DNA of 64,000 bases from Paraspadella gotoi. Its lineage: Eukaryota > Chaetognatha. The stretch lies in contig JBJCIZ010000744.1 of NCBI GenBank assembly GCA_051294375.1, positions 334,206-398,205 of the forward strand. Reading direction: 5' to 3'. The notes beneath the pieces were generated by a model. The model did not search any database and was not told the DNA's origin. It was given only the letters and a program-made list of their open reading frames with translations. The translations under genes were made by a program, and so were the position numbers. Of this stretch, positions 1 through 18,727 are shown piece by piece. Each line of letters starts with the position of its first letter. Positions within the stretch are counted from its first letter, which is position 1.

Positions 1-299
1 GTCATTATTTCTCTCTCGGTCCCGTTGCAACGCCCTGTCATTTTCGTACGTTTACTGTTTAGGAATTTGTGTACGAATTTTATTCGGTTTAGAAACCATT
101 TATTGAAATCAACGTCGCCCCGCCCTGTCCGAAACCGGCCTTTTTACGGGGTTTTTTCGCGACTGATATTGTCACGATTTTCTTTTTTTGCTACAATTTT
201 AATGACCAAGAATAGACGTTTGGACCGTTCTGGAACTCGCGTTTTACTCCTTTACTTAGAGATATAGTCAGCCGAAACTTTTGTCAAAAACCCTTTTTC

Positions 300-800
300 G
301 ACGGGCGGACAACGAACGTTCAAGGAACCGCAAGCGTGGAGACTCAACGTCTTACAAGAGTGCAGAGAGAGAGAAAGAGAGCAAGTAAGCTGTCCAGACA
401 AAAGAATTGAGTAAAGAAAAGTCGTAAGGAGTAAGAACAGCTAAAGTAAGTTACAGGTAGGAGACAGACGAGAGAGTGATAGAAATAAAGTCATGGTCAT
501 TTGAGACTCAGTATGGAAACAATGTTTGGAGAAAAGAATAAGACCGAAACATGTCCTTTATAAAAATAAAATTTGTTGGGTTTGTAAACAAAACAAACTA
601 TAATTTCAAGTTAACAGTACCAAAATGGTTGTGAGCAAAAACAAAAAAAACTGATGAACTGTATCTCTCTTCTGTCTTAATACCTTTTTTGTCATTTCTT
701 TACTGTTTCACTATCTTTCAGATTAAGTTAAGAAACCTTTATTTTAATTAGTATTTTTCATGTTGATTTTTATTGGTTAATATTATTTTTTTTATCCTGT
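300..800. repeat. Left copy of a long repeat shared with 2940-3570; Penelope-like remnant
   Basis: The stretch from about 600 to 790 is a diverged direct repeat of about 3350-3570. Both contain the same succession of motifs, such as GATTAAGTTA followed by TTTTCATGTTG and a T-rich tract. At 548-560 it carries CCGAAACATGTCC, the 3' half of the hammerhead motif seen in full at 15478-15525. This suggests it derives from the end of a Penelope-like element. No gene is visible from 1 to 3570. Confidence 0.55.
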
Positions 801-1296
801 CAGCTAATCAAAACGATACATATAGCTTTTTAATTTGATTTTATATTTATTTATTTAAATTTTTAATTAAGATTAATAAGTTTTTATTAAATTAAAATAT
901 TACTGTGAACGTAATCTCATTTGCCATATGGAGTAACCCGATTTTATATTACTAACCTTTTTGGCTTTGGTGGACAAAAAATTGTTCTATCTCAAAATCT
1001 CTAATTTTTGCGTACCAAGGTAATATTCCCAAAGTTTTGTAAAGATATTCCAACCCATCCTATAGGAAGCTTCCAGGCTACTACTGCGTAATTGAAAAAA
1101 TTATTATAAATTTTTTAATACATAAATGTTCATTAGTATAATGTTGTTCGTTCCTTACTTTTTAGAATTTTAATTAAGGTTAAATTTAAAAATTTTACAC
1201 GCCTTACTATGTAATATATCATTATTTTAATCATTAATTAAAATATGACATACGAGTCATACCATTTACTATTTACACTGGAGATTCTAATTTCAC

Positions 1297-1321
1297 NNNN
1301 NNNNNNNNNNNNNNNNNNNNN
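1297..1321. other. Assembly gap (25 N)
   Basis: A run of N at the outer edge of the inverted-repeat arm that begins at 1322. Scaffolding gaps at repeat boundaries are common, so the arrangement around it should be treated with caution. Confidence 0.95.
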
Positions 1322-2947
1322 ATGTTCGTTTAAAAAATAAAATTTGTTGTTTGTAAACAAACAACAAACTTTCACTATGTTTGAATCATATCAAAATACT
1401 TACTTATCAAAATAGCAAGGATTCTTGGAGGTTAATAAAAAGTGAGGGTAAATCTTTCATTTGTCATGGGTAAGGATCTGTTTTGTCAAATTCTAACTTT
1501 TATTACTTTACACTATTATAAAGCCTTTATCCAAAAAATTTAGTTTTTGCTCAATCTGTGTCTTTTACTCTATTTTTCTTCTCTCGGTCCGCCCCCCCAA
1601 TCTTGTCGGGCATTCACTTATATGTGGAGAAGGAAGACGAGAGTGAGGCCGATCTCCAAGACCTGATCCTTGACTCGGGGATGAAGAGGAGGGGACGACG
1701 AAGGGAGAGAAGGAGAGGTGGGGAGAAAAGACCCGCAGGGAAAAAGGAGCTGACGGTAGGGTGAGCCTCTATTCTGTCTTTTTTTTAGATTTTTGTACCA
1801 ATGAACTTTGTCGTCCTATAACTTTTCAAAGCTTTGCTCGATTTTATTTGGACTCGGACAAATCGCTTCATCTTTCAATAAGCTTTATTTTATGTTTCTA
1901 TATCTTTATCGGTAATTAAATAATTAATAATTAATTAATATTATTCAAGTTAATTAATTATTTAATTAATTAATAATTAATTTATTCAAGTTAATTATTT
2001 AATTAATTAGGGCAATTAATTAATTAATTTGATCCGAAATGTTTGTTTTGATTGTTTAATTGACTGATTAATTTATTGATTAATTAATTGACTAATTGAT
2101 TAATAACTGATTAATTATTTAATTAATTAATACATCTTGCATTTACATTTAAAATAAAAAGAAAAAAGAAGCATAATCAATTAGTGAAATAGTTCTTTGT
2201 TTTTTCCATTAAACTATTTCCACCTCAAACGATTCCATCGAAACTTGATTTCCAGTTTAATCGCACACTTTTCTACCCAAATACAAAATTTCAAGTCAAA
2301 TCGCCCCATCCAACTCATGAGTATTTGGTTGTTCAAATAGTGAAAATATATTTTTTTTTGTTTTTCCATTTAAACTCATTTCCACTCGGACGATTCCTTC
2401 ATTAACAGCCATCAATACACACCACTTTTCCTTTACCCACACACAAAATTCCATTTCAATCCATCCATCCAATCACGAGTAATTGGTGTTTTTGCAAGTG
2501 GGGAACGGACGACGGACGGACGGGACGGAACGGACGGGACAGACAGACAGACAGTAACGAACGGACGGTACCGGACATCTTTTTTTTTTTGCATAATTTA
2601 TCATAATTCGATGTTCTGGACATGATATATAACGATGTGAATGGCCCGGACAAGATTGGGGGGGCGGACCGAGAGAATGAAAAATAGAGTAAATGACACA
2701 GATTGAAGCAAAAACCTAAATTTTTTGGAATAAAGGCTTTTATAATACGTGCTAAAAAGTATAAAAGTTAGAATTTGACAAAAACAGATCCTTACCCATG
2801 ACAAATGAATAGATTTTACCCCTCACTTTTTATTAACCTACAAGAATCCTTGCTATTTGATAAGTAAGTATTTTTGATATGATTCAAAACCATAGTTGAA
2901 GTTTGTTGTTTGTTACCAAACAACAAATTTTATTTTTTAACGAACAT
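1322..2947. repeat. Inverted repeat, arms 1322-1615 and 2640-2947
   Basis: The left arm reads ATGTTCGTTTAAAAAATAAA and runs to a GTCCGCCCCCCCAATCTTGTC segment near 1600. The reverse complement of 2640-2947 gives the same series with scattered mismatches, so the arms are about 300 bp. The outer end resembles the sequence downstream of the hammerhead cleavage site in the Penelope-like copies, which suggests inverted element ends. Confidence 0.7.
1915..2730. repeat. Dispersed AT-rich repeat, second copy at 42300-43030
   Basis: The order of blocks matches 42300-43030: TTAATTAAT-rich DNA, TACATCTTGCATTTACATTT, a TTTCCA/AAACTCATTTCCACTC block, ATCACGAGTAATTGG, a GGACGGACGG tract, then GCATAATTTATCATAATTCGA. 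Two copies with the same block order indicate a mobile or segmentally duplicated repeat of about 0.7-0.8 kb. No reading frame was recognised inside. Confidence 0.65.
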
Positions 2948-3063
2948 GTTTTTGACTCTTTTTTAAGAATCTTCCATTTAGCGCCAATGCGGAAATTATA
3001 AATTTTCTAGTCCTAACATTATGATGAAGGAGAGAGGGAGAGAGAAGAGAGAGATGAGTAGAG

Positions 3064-3094
<31 letters not shown>

Positions 3095-3599
3095 CAGAGA
3101 GAGAGAGAGTTAGAGAGAGAGAGAGAGAAAGAATCCAACATAGATATTGAGTAAAAGGAATAGTGTTAAGGTTGAGTGACATCTGAAGTAAGGAAAGCGA
3201 GAGGACAGGAGAGAGAGTGAAAGAGAAACGAAGTAAGGCATTTGATAGTAAGTAGGAAACAATTTTTGGAGGCGAGAAAAACAATGAAGTACTCGAAAAA
3301 AAATATAAAAATCTATTGTTTGTAACAAACAACAATAACAACCAAAATATATTCAAATAAAACAGTACTAAATGGCTTGTAAGCAAAAACAAAAACTGAT
3401 TGAACTGCTATCTCCTCTTGTCTTTAAATAGCTTTTGTCATTTCTTTCATCTCTCAACTATCACCTAATCATTATCTTTTTCAAGATTAAGTTACAAGAA
3501 ATCTTCATCATCAATAGTGATAATTTTCATGTTGCTTTTTATCGCTAATATTATTTTTTTTATCCCGCCTCATCAACCTCTGTTCAACAAAAAAGTGAG

Positions 3600-4290
3600 C
3601 AAATCCGCGCGGGTATGCACAGCTCCGTCACCAAGGACGTCGTTTCTTTTTGGAAGGTCTTATTCTTCGCCGACGAACCGTCAACGGCTACACCGGAATC
3701 CGGAGTAGTCGGAACTCGAGGTTCAAAATCCCAGTACGCTCACTTGACAGACAATCATCGACACCGAATACGGGAGTCGAGTTCTGTCTTGCGCCTTCCT
3801 TATACGAGACAAGGAGAAGTTTACGTGATAATCACAGCGTCAAGGATTAAACTCGAGACGAACATGGTCTCCCATCGACATCGTCTGTCTCGTCGTCGCT
3901 ACGGACGAATCGAGGGCCAGCCACACCGAAGCCCCAGTCAATCAATATTGGATTGGCCTCCACTACAGGAACATCCGAAAACCTTCGTCTTTGTCTACAC
4001 GAGGCGGGAGGAAATTTTGACCGTGGTCGGAGCTGGAGAGAAAAAATCTGCTGCCGATGGAGAGATGCTGGACGTGAACACACCAACACCCTCACCCTGA
4101 ATCTCGGACCAGCACCTCCGACCACGAAGTGGCATCGAGCTGGCCTTCACCACGGAGATTTCGCCCGCGCGCTTCTAGATCAGAATCCAAACGTATCGAG
4201 AAAAAGTTCGGTCGCTGCTATTTCACTCAGCGGGAAAATCGGATCAAGATTCATAGAAGAGTCTGCGTCCATTTTTGTGAATCGAAGAAT
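3600..4290. other. GC-rich, coding-like island without an intact frame
   Basis: About 700 bp of GC-rich, CGA- and TCG-rich sequence stands out from the AT-rich surroundings and looks like the exons of this genome. Open frames exist at 3615-4100 and 3953-4348 on the plus strand, but none matches a family I recognise and no exon-intron structure fits. It could be decayed exons, possibly of the receptor that begins downstream, or unrelated repeat DNA. Confidence 0.3.
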
Positions 4291-5995
4291 CCTTATAATA
4301 GATTGTCTCCGCAAAATTATCCACAATTCTAGCTACAACAGAATTTAGAATTGGCGTTTTTTCATATTTTATTTATTGTTTTTGTTATTCTGCAGTGAAC
4401 CTTGCGTTGTCGGGTTACTAACTTATGATTTTCTGTATCTCAAATCAAATTTTCTCTGTTTTCTCGAATCTAATTCTTTTTTCAACTTTTCGTTTTCTTT
4501 ATAAATCCTTGCGAACAATTTAGCTCGGCATGAGTTTATTTTATAGCATCTAGACATTTTTTTTTTCCTTTCTTTTTGATGTGAGATAAGAATCAGGGAA
4601 TTTTTTTTTTAATATATAACAAACGTATAAAATTTTTTATACGGCAAACGAGGCACATGCTTCGGCTTAATATAGCCTCATTCAGCGCAACAAGAGTTCG
4701 TTGAGAAAAAAAGAGGGATGAGAGAGAAGAGAGGAGAGGAGACGAGAGAGAAAAGAATCACCGGCAAACTACGCATTTTTTTTATTAAAACTAATACGCT
4801 TTTATTGGTTTTGGCTGGGACTTACCGTTTTTTTTTAAATAAAAATTATTATGGAATTTGATAAAGTTTTACCAAAGTGTGCGATCATAGGTAAGTTAAA
4901 AATTTAGATATGGCTTCTTCATCTTGAAATAAGCTTGATATTTTCTTATTACATTTGGATTTAAGTATTTTTGTTTGAATTTCCACTTCATATTATGATT
5001 TACTGCAATCTGCAAATAGTATTATCAGTACTCATTATAATATCCAACCTAAGTAGAATATTACGTCCAAATGCTTAATCTAATTTACATATTGCTTTCA
5101 AGTAATGTCTATAAATTCTGTAAGATGAAATTTTCCAAAAAAATTTTAAATCGTATAATTAAAAATGGGAAATCCAAGGACCTTTTAATGAGAAGCTATA
5201 TCTTAATTTTAATACAAATAAAAATAAAATCTTTTACAAGCTATGATTAGAAAAAATTGTAACAATTTCCAATTGTAAACAATTGTAACATTTTTTTTTC
5301 CTTTCTTTTATTCTTTAATTATATATGTATCTTCTTCCTATTTTTGTCAGTTCTGGCTCTTTCTGACCCTTTAAAAACGAGTTCAGGCTTTGCAGTGATT
5401 GGTACAACTGTCTTCCAGCGGCTGTTCAGCTTTCTCTCTTTCTCTCTCTGTTTTGTCCTGTCTCTTTCTTCTTTCTGTCTCTCTCTGTCTCTCTCTCTCT
5501 GTCTCTGTCTCTCTCTCTCTCTTTGTACGATCTTCTTGCGTGAATCGTTTTTGAAAAATTTGATATTTTTTTTCCTTTTAAAAACTTTATTATCGCCATT
5601 TATTCTGCGCTTTTTTCTCTAATGCAAAATCCCCAAATTACATCCGAGATTTTCGTGGATTTATTTCTCTTCTTTCTTTCTCTCTCTCTCTTTCTCTCTC
5701 TATTTCACTCATACACGCATTTGTTTGTTTTATTATGATGAATGATTCATTGCGTCAACGAATGACTATCATCGCATCAATGAATGACATCATCGTATCA
5801 ATGAATGATTATATCACATCAATGAATGACTATCATCGCATCAATCATTTGGTTATTATCACATAAATCATCTGGTTCATCACATCGATCATTTGGTTAT
5901 CATCGCCATCATTATGGTTATCATCGCATCAATATTTGGTTATCATTGAAGGTAGGCGAGATCCTATTCTTTAAGATTTTTTATTATCTTATCAC

Positions 5996-6359
5996 ATCAT
6001 TTCTCTTCGACAACGCCATCTCCTTAATTCACTCTCACCTCTTTTCGCCATTCACAAATCTTAAAATATTCACATTATTCGTCGCAACCTTTCTCGACCC
6101 TTTCACCCTGCCCACCTACCAGAACCCCGATCCCCATCCCTTCCCCACCCAATCCCCCAATCCATCCCCTCCAATCCCCAATCCATCCTCACCGGCTTCT
6201 TCCAAGTCGACGCGACAGCTTGGTAGCAACTCGTCCCTTCGGCAACGAGTACTTCGCACACGTAAGTCCCGAGTCAGAGGACGTCAGATTCCGAAGCTGA
6301 AGGAGATTCCATCCGCTCCTAGGGAGAACGCGATCCGCGTAGCCTTCGCGGGGGGGGGT
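5996..6359 (+). other. Coding-like insert inside the foldback element
   Basis: Between the two minisatellites the base composition changes to a C-rich tract followed by GC-rich sequence (6200-6355) resembling exon DNA here. One frame reads FGNEYFAHVSPESED (6237-6281) before stopping. An acceptor-like CTTCTTCCAAG and a donor-like CACGTAAGT are present. I do not recognise the product. It ends in a poly-G run and a gap. It could be a captured exon fragment or an exon of the receptor gene downstream. Confidence 0.25.
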
Positions 6360-6384
6360 NNNNNNNNNNNNNNNNNNNNNNNNN
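6360..6384. other. Assembly gap (25 N)
   Basis: A run of N directly after a poly-G stretch inside the foldback element. Confidence 0.95.
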
Positions 6385-6891
6385 TCTCCCCTTTTATGTA
6401 CCTTTATTCTTTTTCCCTTTTACCAATATTCATCCTTACCTTACTTACCTTTTCCCCGGACGATAGCATAGTTAGATCCTTACCATAGAAAGATACATAC
6501 CTTTAGAGAAAGAATTAGTTTTTGTCAAAAAGTCAATAATTTTTTCATATTAAAAATGTTTATAATATGAAATTGGTTGAACAAATTCAGCATAGAATAT
6601 TTCTAGGGATAGATTTTAATTATTTTTAACCTAAAGCAAATTAAAATAAGTAAGGAAACTATATAAATAGGATCTCGCCTACATTCAATGATAACCAAAT
6701 ATTGATGCTATGATAAACAAAGGATTGATGCGATGATAACCAAATGATTGATGCGATGATAATCAAATATTGATGCGATGATAACCAATAATTGATGCGA
6801 TGATAACCAAATGATCGATGGGATGATAACCGATTGATTGTTGTGATAATAACCAAATGATTGATGCGATGATAGTCATTCNNNNNNNNNN

Positions 6892-7365
6892 NNNNNNNNN
6901 NNNNNNNNNNNNNNNNNNNNNNNNNNNNNNNNNNNNNNNNNNNNNNNNNNNNNNNNNNNNNNNNNNNNNNNNNNNNNNNNNNNNNNNNNNNNNNNNNNNN
7001 NNNNNNNNNNNNNNNNNNNNNNNNNNNNNNNNNNNNNNNNNNNNNNNNNNNNNNNNNNNNNNNNNNNNNNNNNNNNNNNNNNNNNNNNNNNNNNNNNNNN
7101 NNNNNNNNNNNNNNNNNNNNNNNNNNNNNNNNNNNNNNNNNNNNNNNNNNNNNNNNNNNNNNNNNNNNNNNNNNNNNNNNNNNNNNNNNNNNNNNNNNNN
7201 NNNNNNNNNNNNNNNNNNNNNNNNNNNNNNNNNNNNNNNNNNNNNNNNNNNNNNNNNNNNNNNNNNNNNNNNNNNNNNNNNNNNNNNNNNNNNNNNNNNN
7301 NNNNNNNNNNNNNNNNNNNNNNNNNNNNNNNNNNNNNNNNNNNNNNNNNNNNNNNNNNNNNNNNN
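6892..7365. other. Assembly gap (about 474 N)
   Basis: A long run of N between the minisatellite and the right arm of the foldback element. The true size of the element's centre is therefore unknown. Confidence 0.95.
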
Positions 7366-8311
7366 AGCAGCAACTGACAAAAATAGGAAAAAAAATTTAT
7401 ATATAATTTAAAGAAACAAAAGAAAGGAAAAAAATGTTACAATTGTTTACAATTAAAAATCTTGAAAATTTTTTCCAATCATAGCTTGTAAAAGATTTTA
7501 TTTTTATTTGTATTAAAATTAAGATATAGCTTCTCATTAAAAAGGTCCTTTGATTTCCCATTTTTATTATAGATTTTAAAAAAATATTTTGAATTTAATC
7601 TTCAATATTATATACGGCAATATGTAAATTAGATTAAAGCATTTCTATATACTAATTTGGATATTATAATGAGTACTATAATCTCATTTGCATATTGCAG
7701 TAAATCATAATGAAGTGGAAATTCAAACAAAAAATACTTGAATCCAAATGTAATATGACAATTTCAGAGCTATTTCAAGATGAGAAGCCATATCTAAATT
7801 TTTAACTTACTATGATCGCACATTTTATAAAACTTCATTGTAATTTATAATAATTTTTATTTAAAAAAAAGGGGTAAGTCACAACCAAAACTATAAAAGC
7901 GGAGTAGTTTTTATATAAAAATGCGTGACGCCGACGACGACGACGACGACGTTACAAAGAAGCTCACCCGAATCGATATCGAGCCTGAACCGGCTTCGCC
8001 GGTAGGCTCGATGATAAAAAGTAATAATTTAATGTAAATATAAAATTATAAATGTAATATATGCACAGTGAAAGTATCTTTAAAACGTCTTTGTTAATCT
8101 AGCGCTGAAAAAATCTTTGAAATATCTGGCAAATATTTTAAACTTTTAATCTATGTCTTATGACCTATATTGTAAGTTATCTTATCATACAGCATATCAA
8201 ACTAAATATTTTCACCACAGTCAAAACCGACTCTTACGTTCTTCCCTTTCCCCCCCTAAACCCTGCCTGATTCTTTCTCCCTTTCTCCCCCTGCAACCGA
8301 CCCGACCACAG

Positions 8312-15143
<6,832 letters not shown>

Positions 15144-15416
15144 GTGAGTAACGCGAGGTCATGTATTTGTGTGTGTGAAAGTACAATTGTAGCGATTAGT
15201 TTTTTTTGTTTGTTTTTTTTTTTTGGTGCGGAGCTTCATATTTTTGGCGAAACAAATTACTCTGAATGGAGAAAAATTAGCAAGGCTGTTCTTTGTTTAA
15301 ATATATAGTTTTTTTTTTTAATTTTGAAAAAAGCTTTTATTCTTTTCTCAAATTCCAATAATTTTTTAGTTCCAATACTTTGTGGTATAATCCTTTCTTT
15401 TCATTGTGTAATAATT

Positions 15417-15573
15417 ATTAGAAAAGTTTGAAATGAATTTTCAACAACGATTTTATTTTTAATAAAAAACGGACATTAAAAATGCTGATGAAGGCTTGTA
15501 GTTAAGCCGAAACATGTCCGTTTTTTATTAAAAATAAAATCGTTGTTGAAAATTCATTTCAAACTTTTCTAAT
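15417..15573 (+). mobile_element. Palindromic mini-element with hammerhead loop
   Basis: Arms 15417-15476 and 15514-15573 are perfect 60-bp reverse complements as read. The 37-nt loop between them is a hammerhead ribozyme core. The arms match the terminal sequence of the Penelope-like element at 21452-23355, with the shared motif CAACAACGATTTTATT. I read this as two Penelope-type ends joined head to head with everything between them lost. It lies in the large receptor intron upstream of the nested laccase. Confidence 0.8.
15478..15525 (+). ncRNA. Type I hammerhead ribozyme motif
   Basis: CTGATGA (15485-15491) is followed by an unpaired A and a GGCTT/AAGCC hairpin, then GAAAC (15509-15513). 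The minimal helix III is ACATGT (15512-15517), with predicted cleavage after C at 15518. Stem I pairs AAAAATG (15478-15484) with CGTTTTT (15519-15525). This is the layout known for hammerheads of Penelope-like retroelements. The extra A after CTGATGA departs from the textbook core, so activity is inferred. Confidence 0.75.
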
Positions 15574-15656
15574 AGTTCTAATACTATAAATTGAAAATAT
15601 CAAGTAGATGAAGTTTCTGTTATCGATTGAGTCTTTGGCGCCGTCGTCGTCGTCGT

Positions 15657-15666
15657 NNNNNNNNNN
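15657..15666. other. Assembly gap (10 N) in a (TCG)n tract
   Basis: Ten N interrupt a GTCGTCGTC trinucleotide run, so the array length is uncertain. Confidence 0.95.
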
Positions 15667-16119
15667 GTCGTCTTCGTCGTCTTCGTCGGTGCCAAGATTT
15701 GATGTATCATCGGAAGTCAAAAAATAAAAACAAGATCCGCTGATCTTTTGTTCGGCGTCATTAAGACTTAATTTGGTTGTTTTTTTTGGTAAGTCTTTAG
15801 TCAAAAGGTTTAATATTATTATTATTATATTATTATTATCTTCGTCCTTATCTATTTGAAATTCCGTCTGATTTTGACATAAAAAAAAGGCAAAGTTTGT
15901 CTCTAGTTGATAATTAAATGTTATTTGGTACTAGAAGAAGATCCTATAAAGGGTAACACTGAAAAAGCTTTAATATTAGGTCGCCTCATATTTTTTTCTC
16001 ATTCTTCAGTACTATTTTTTAAGTAAAATTTTCGTTGCTCTTCCTTTAATGTGAACTAAATATTTATCACTATTTCCCGATAGCGTCCCATTTATATTCC
16101 TAATCCCTGTACTTAATTT

Positions 16120-16345
16120 TAAATTAAATATTTAGCCCTATTCTCTTACAGAATACTTAATCCAATCCCTAATCACTAACTGGAATCCCTAACCTTATAG
16201 CTTAACCCTAAACCTTGATCCCTGAACCTTGATCCCTGAACCTTGATCCCAGCCCCAAATCCATAACCAAATCTCTAATTAATTCCCTAACCTAACAATT
16301 AAACATAATCCTTAATTTTGTCCCTATCCCTAACCCTTAATTTAA
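16120..16345. repeat. Degenerate CCTAAC/CCTTAA telomere-like tract
   Basis: A run of imperfect AATCCCTAACCTTA-like units with ATCCCTGAACCTTG variants lies in the large receptor intron. It resembles the cores at 23340-23450 and 29570-29770. Its ends are less clear than in those copies, so I list it only as a repeat. Confidence 0.5.
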
Positions 16346-16646
16346 TCTTTAAACTTAAAAACATACTTAATTCTGAATTTAAACTGAAATAGGGATCTTT
16401 TGGAAAATATATTTTTTTAAACATCAGCGCGAATTGTTTAATTTTTTGTGTTTTCTCGTTTTTGTGTTAATTTCTTAATTTTTTTTGGTTAAAAACTGGA
16501 ATCTCAGAATTTCTCTCGTTTATATTTCACCTTCGCTTCTCCCACCGGAGGTGAGGTGAGGTAAAGCGAGGTGAGGCAAGGACAGAATTCGATGTCTCTT
16601 TAGACCGAACGGAAAAAAAAAGTTAAGTGAAATGTCAAACCCGAGC

Positions 16647-16761
<115 letters not shown>

Positions 16762-17313
16762 CGCTCTCAAAGAGACGCCTTACTTTTTTTCCGCGCTACC
16801 GAATAAATCCACGGTTTCCTCTCCTACTTTTTATGCGTCTCTCTCTCTTTTTTTTATCTCTTTCTACTTTTAATCAGTTTTAATTATTTAATTTAATATT
16901 TTGAGCTTCATCAACCGTGAAAATTTGTTTTTAAAAATTAATTGCTGCACTGTGAACTAATATTTATTTTTAAATTTAAAATTTGGATACAAGAACCAAA
17001 AATTAAAAAATTATTTTTTAAAATTTAAAACTTAATCTTAACGCCATGATACAGCACTCCCAAATTTTTTTCTAATTCATTTTAATGATTTTTTTAAAAT
17101 CAAACCAATAAATTAATCAAAATAAACCTCCTTGCGATGAATACAAATTTTCAAGAAAAATAGACGCAACCAACGACGCGAGCTTTCTAGTAATACTGTT
17201 TTTCTGGAATTAAAAAAAAAGTATTACTGTATTTCTGGAATTAAAAAAAAGTATTACTGTATTTCTGGAATTCCAAGGTTTTTACTCTCCGTCTTTTTTT
17301 GCCGCCTACATCG

Positions 17314-17335
17314 TTCGTCGTCGTCGTCGTCGTCG

Positions 17336-17410
<75 letters not shown>

Positions 17411-17411
17411 C
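17314..17411. repeat. (TCG)n trinucleotide array
   Basis: About 95 bp of TCG units with one interruption, and a shorter array at 17470-17515. These lie 400-560 bp upstream of the laccase start codon, in its probable promoter or 5' UTR region. Confidence 0.9.
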
Positions 17412-17874
17412 ACTCCTCATTACAGGTGACACTTCGGACGGAAAATAGAAGCAACAAGATATATAGTGCGTCGTCGTCTTCGTCTTCATCGTCGTCGTCG
17501 TCGTCGTCGTCGTCTTAATCCACCAAGATGAATCACCTTTATTTACTTTTTTTAATATAAATTATATTTTTAAATTATAATATATTGCGAACCTTCAGTC
17601 CTTTACAAAACCGTGATAATCGTAGGAAAATATTTAATTAAAAACCTTTTAGTTTCTCGTTCGATGACGACGACGACGACAACTTTGATATTTTTCGGCC
17701 ATTTTTAAAATCAGTTCTCCCCTACATCGCCATCCATCCGAACTAATATTAATTTTTTCGTAATCAAATAATAAAACAGTTAATTAAATTAAAAAAATAC
17801 AGAAACAACTTCGCCTTTTTTTTCCCCCCGATTTTGTGTTTTTGTTTAAATAAACCCAAAAAAAATAAACAAAA

Positions 17875-18686
17875 ATGACGGCTCACTCCGACGCCGGTCC
17901 CCGCGGCGTTCTTCTCCTCCTCCTCGTTCTCGCGGCGTTGTTGCCGATTTTCGGCGACGCCGACCGAGAAGAGGATTCGTTTCCGGCGCCGAAATCGACG
18001 CCGGGCGGATCGAAGATGGCGCGGATGTTGACGGCTGGAATTGGGTGGTGGGACGTTGGAGGAGGAGGAGGAGGAGGAGGAGCGTGGGGAGCGAATATGA
18101 GGTGGGATTCCAGGGAAACTTCAGAAAGAGATCGTCGACGCTGGCGGACGAGCGATTGGAGCAGCGGAAGCAGCACCAGCAGCGGCAGCGGTTTCTCCGC
18201 TCCGGGAATCGAACGGAACAGCTTCGCCGTTCAGGAGAAGAGAGGAAGAAAGAGGGAGAGCGAGAGGAGGAGAGAGGAGGAGAGAGGGAGGGAGGGAGGA
18301 AAAGAGGGAGGAGTGGAGAGGGACAAGAGAAGAGGGAGCTTGTTGAGTGGTCACGATTTGGGTCAGGGGTGGAACGTTCACGTCCCCTGGCACAAGATGC
18401 ACAAAATCGGAGGAAACAACGTGGACATTCAGGTTTGGCGGAAAATGCAAAAATGTGTCGATGGGGGGGGGGCGAGTGGTTTTTCATATTATCTCGTTTT
18501 TGTTGCTTTTTTTTCCTTTCTTTTCTTCATTTTTCTGTTTTCTTTCTTTTTCTCTCTTTCTCTATTCACATCTTTTAAAATACTTCCTTAGATATTCAAG
18601 CTTTCTTTCTTCTTCACCCCACATCTAGGTATGGCGCGACGGCAGCCGCCGCCGTCCTCCCAACAACAACGACAACAACAACTCCC

Positions 18687-18727
<41 letters not shown>

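Larger units (their letters stand above)
4775..7935. mobile_element. Foldback-type element with about 580-bp inverted arms
   Basis: Sequence 4775-5360 is matched in reverse complement by about 7370-7935. Shared blocks include TTTTGGCTGGGACTTAC, AAGTTAAAAATTTAGATATGG, GGGAAATCCAAGGACC and AACAATTGTAACATTTT. The centre holds two oppositely oriented minisatellites with a unit like ATCGCATCAATCATTTGGTT, at 5755-5950 and 6686-6891. Near the right end lies GAGCCTGAACCGGCTTCGCC followed by GGTAGGCTCGA, a short hairpin. Gaps interrupt the middle, and a half copy lies at 55490-56255. No transposase is visible. Confidence 0.65.

Noticed and set aside
3063-3130. CRISPR-like or other spaced direct repeats
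   Set aside because: Only GA-rich imperfect repeats with no regular spacers; this is a eukaryotic genome.
17241-17489. Poly-Arg and poly-Thr frames across the TCG array
   Set aside because: Trinucleotide repeat artefact upstream of the laccase start; no conserved sequence or start context.
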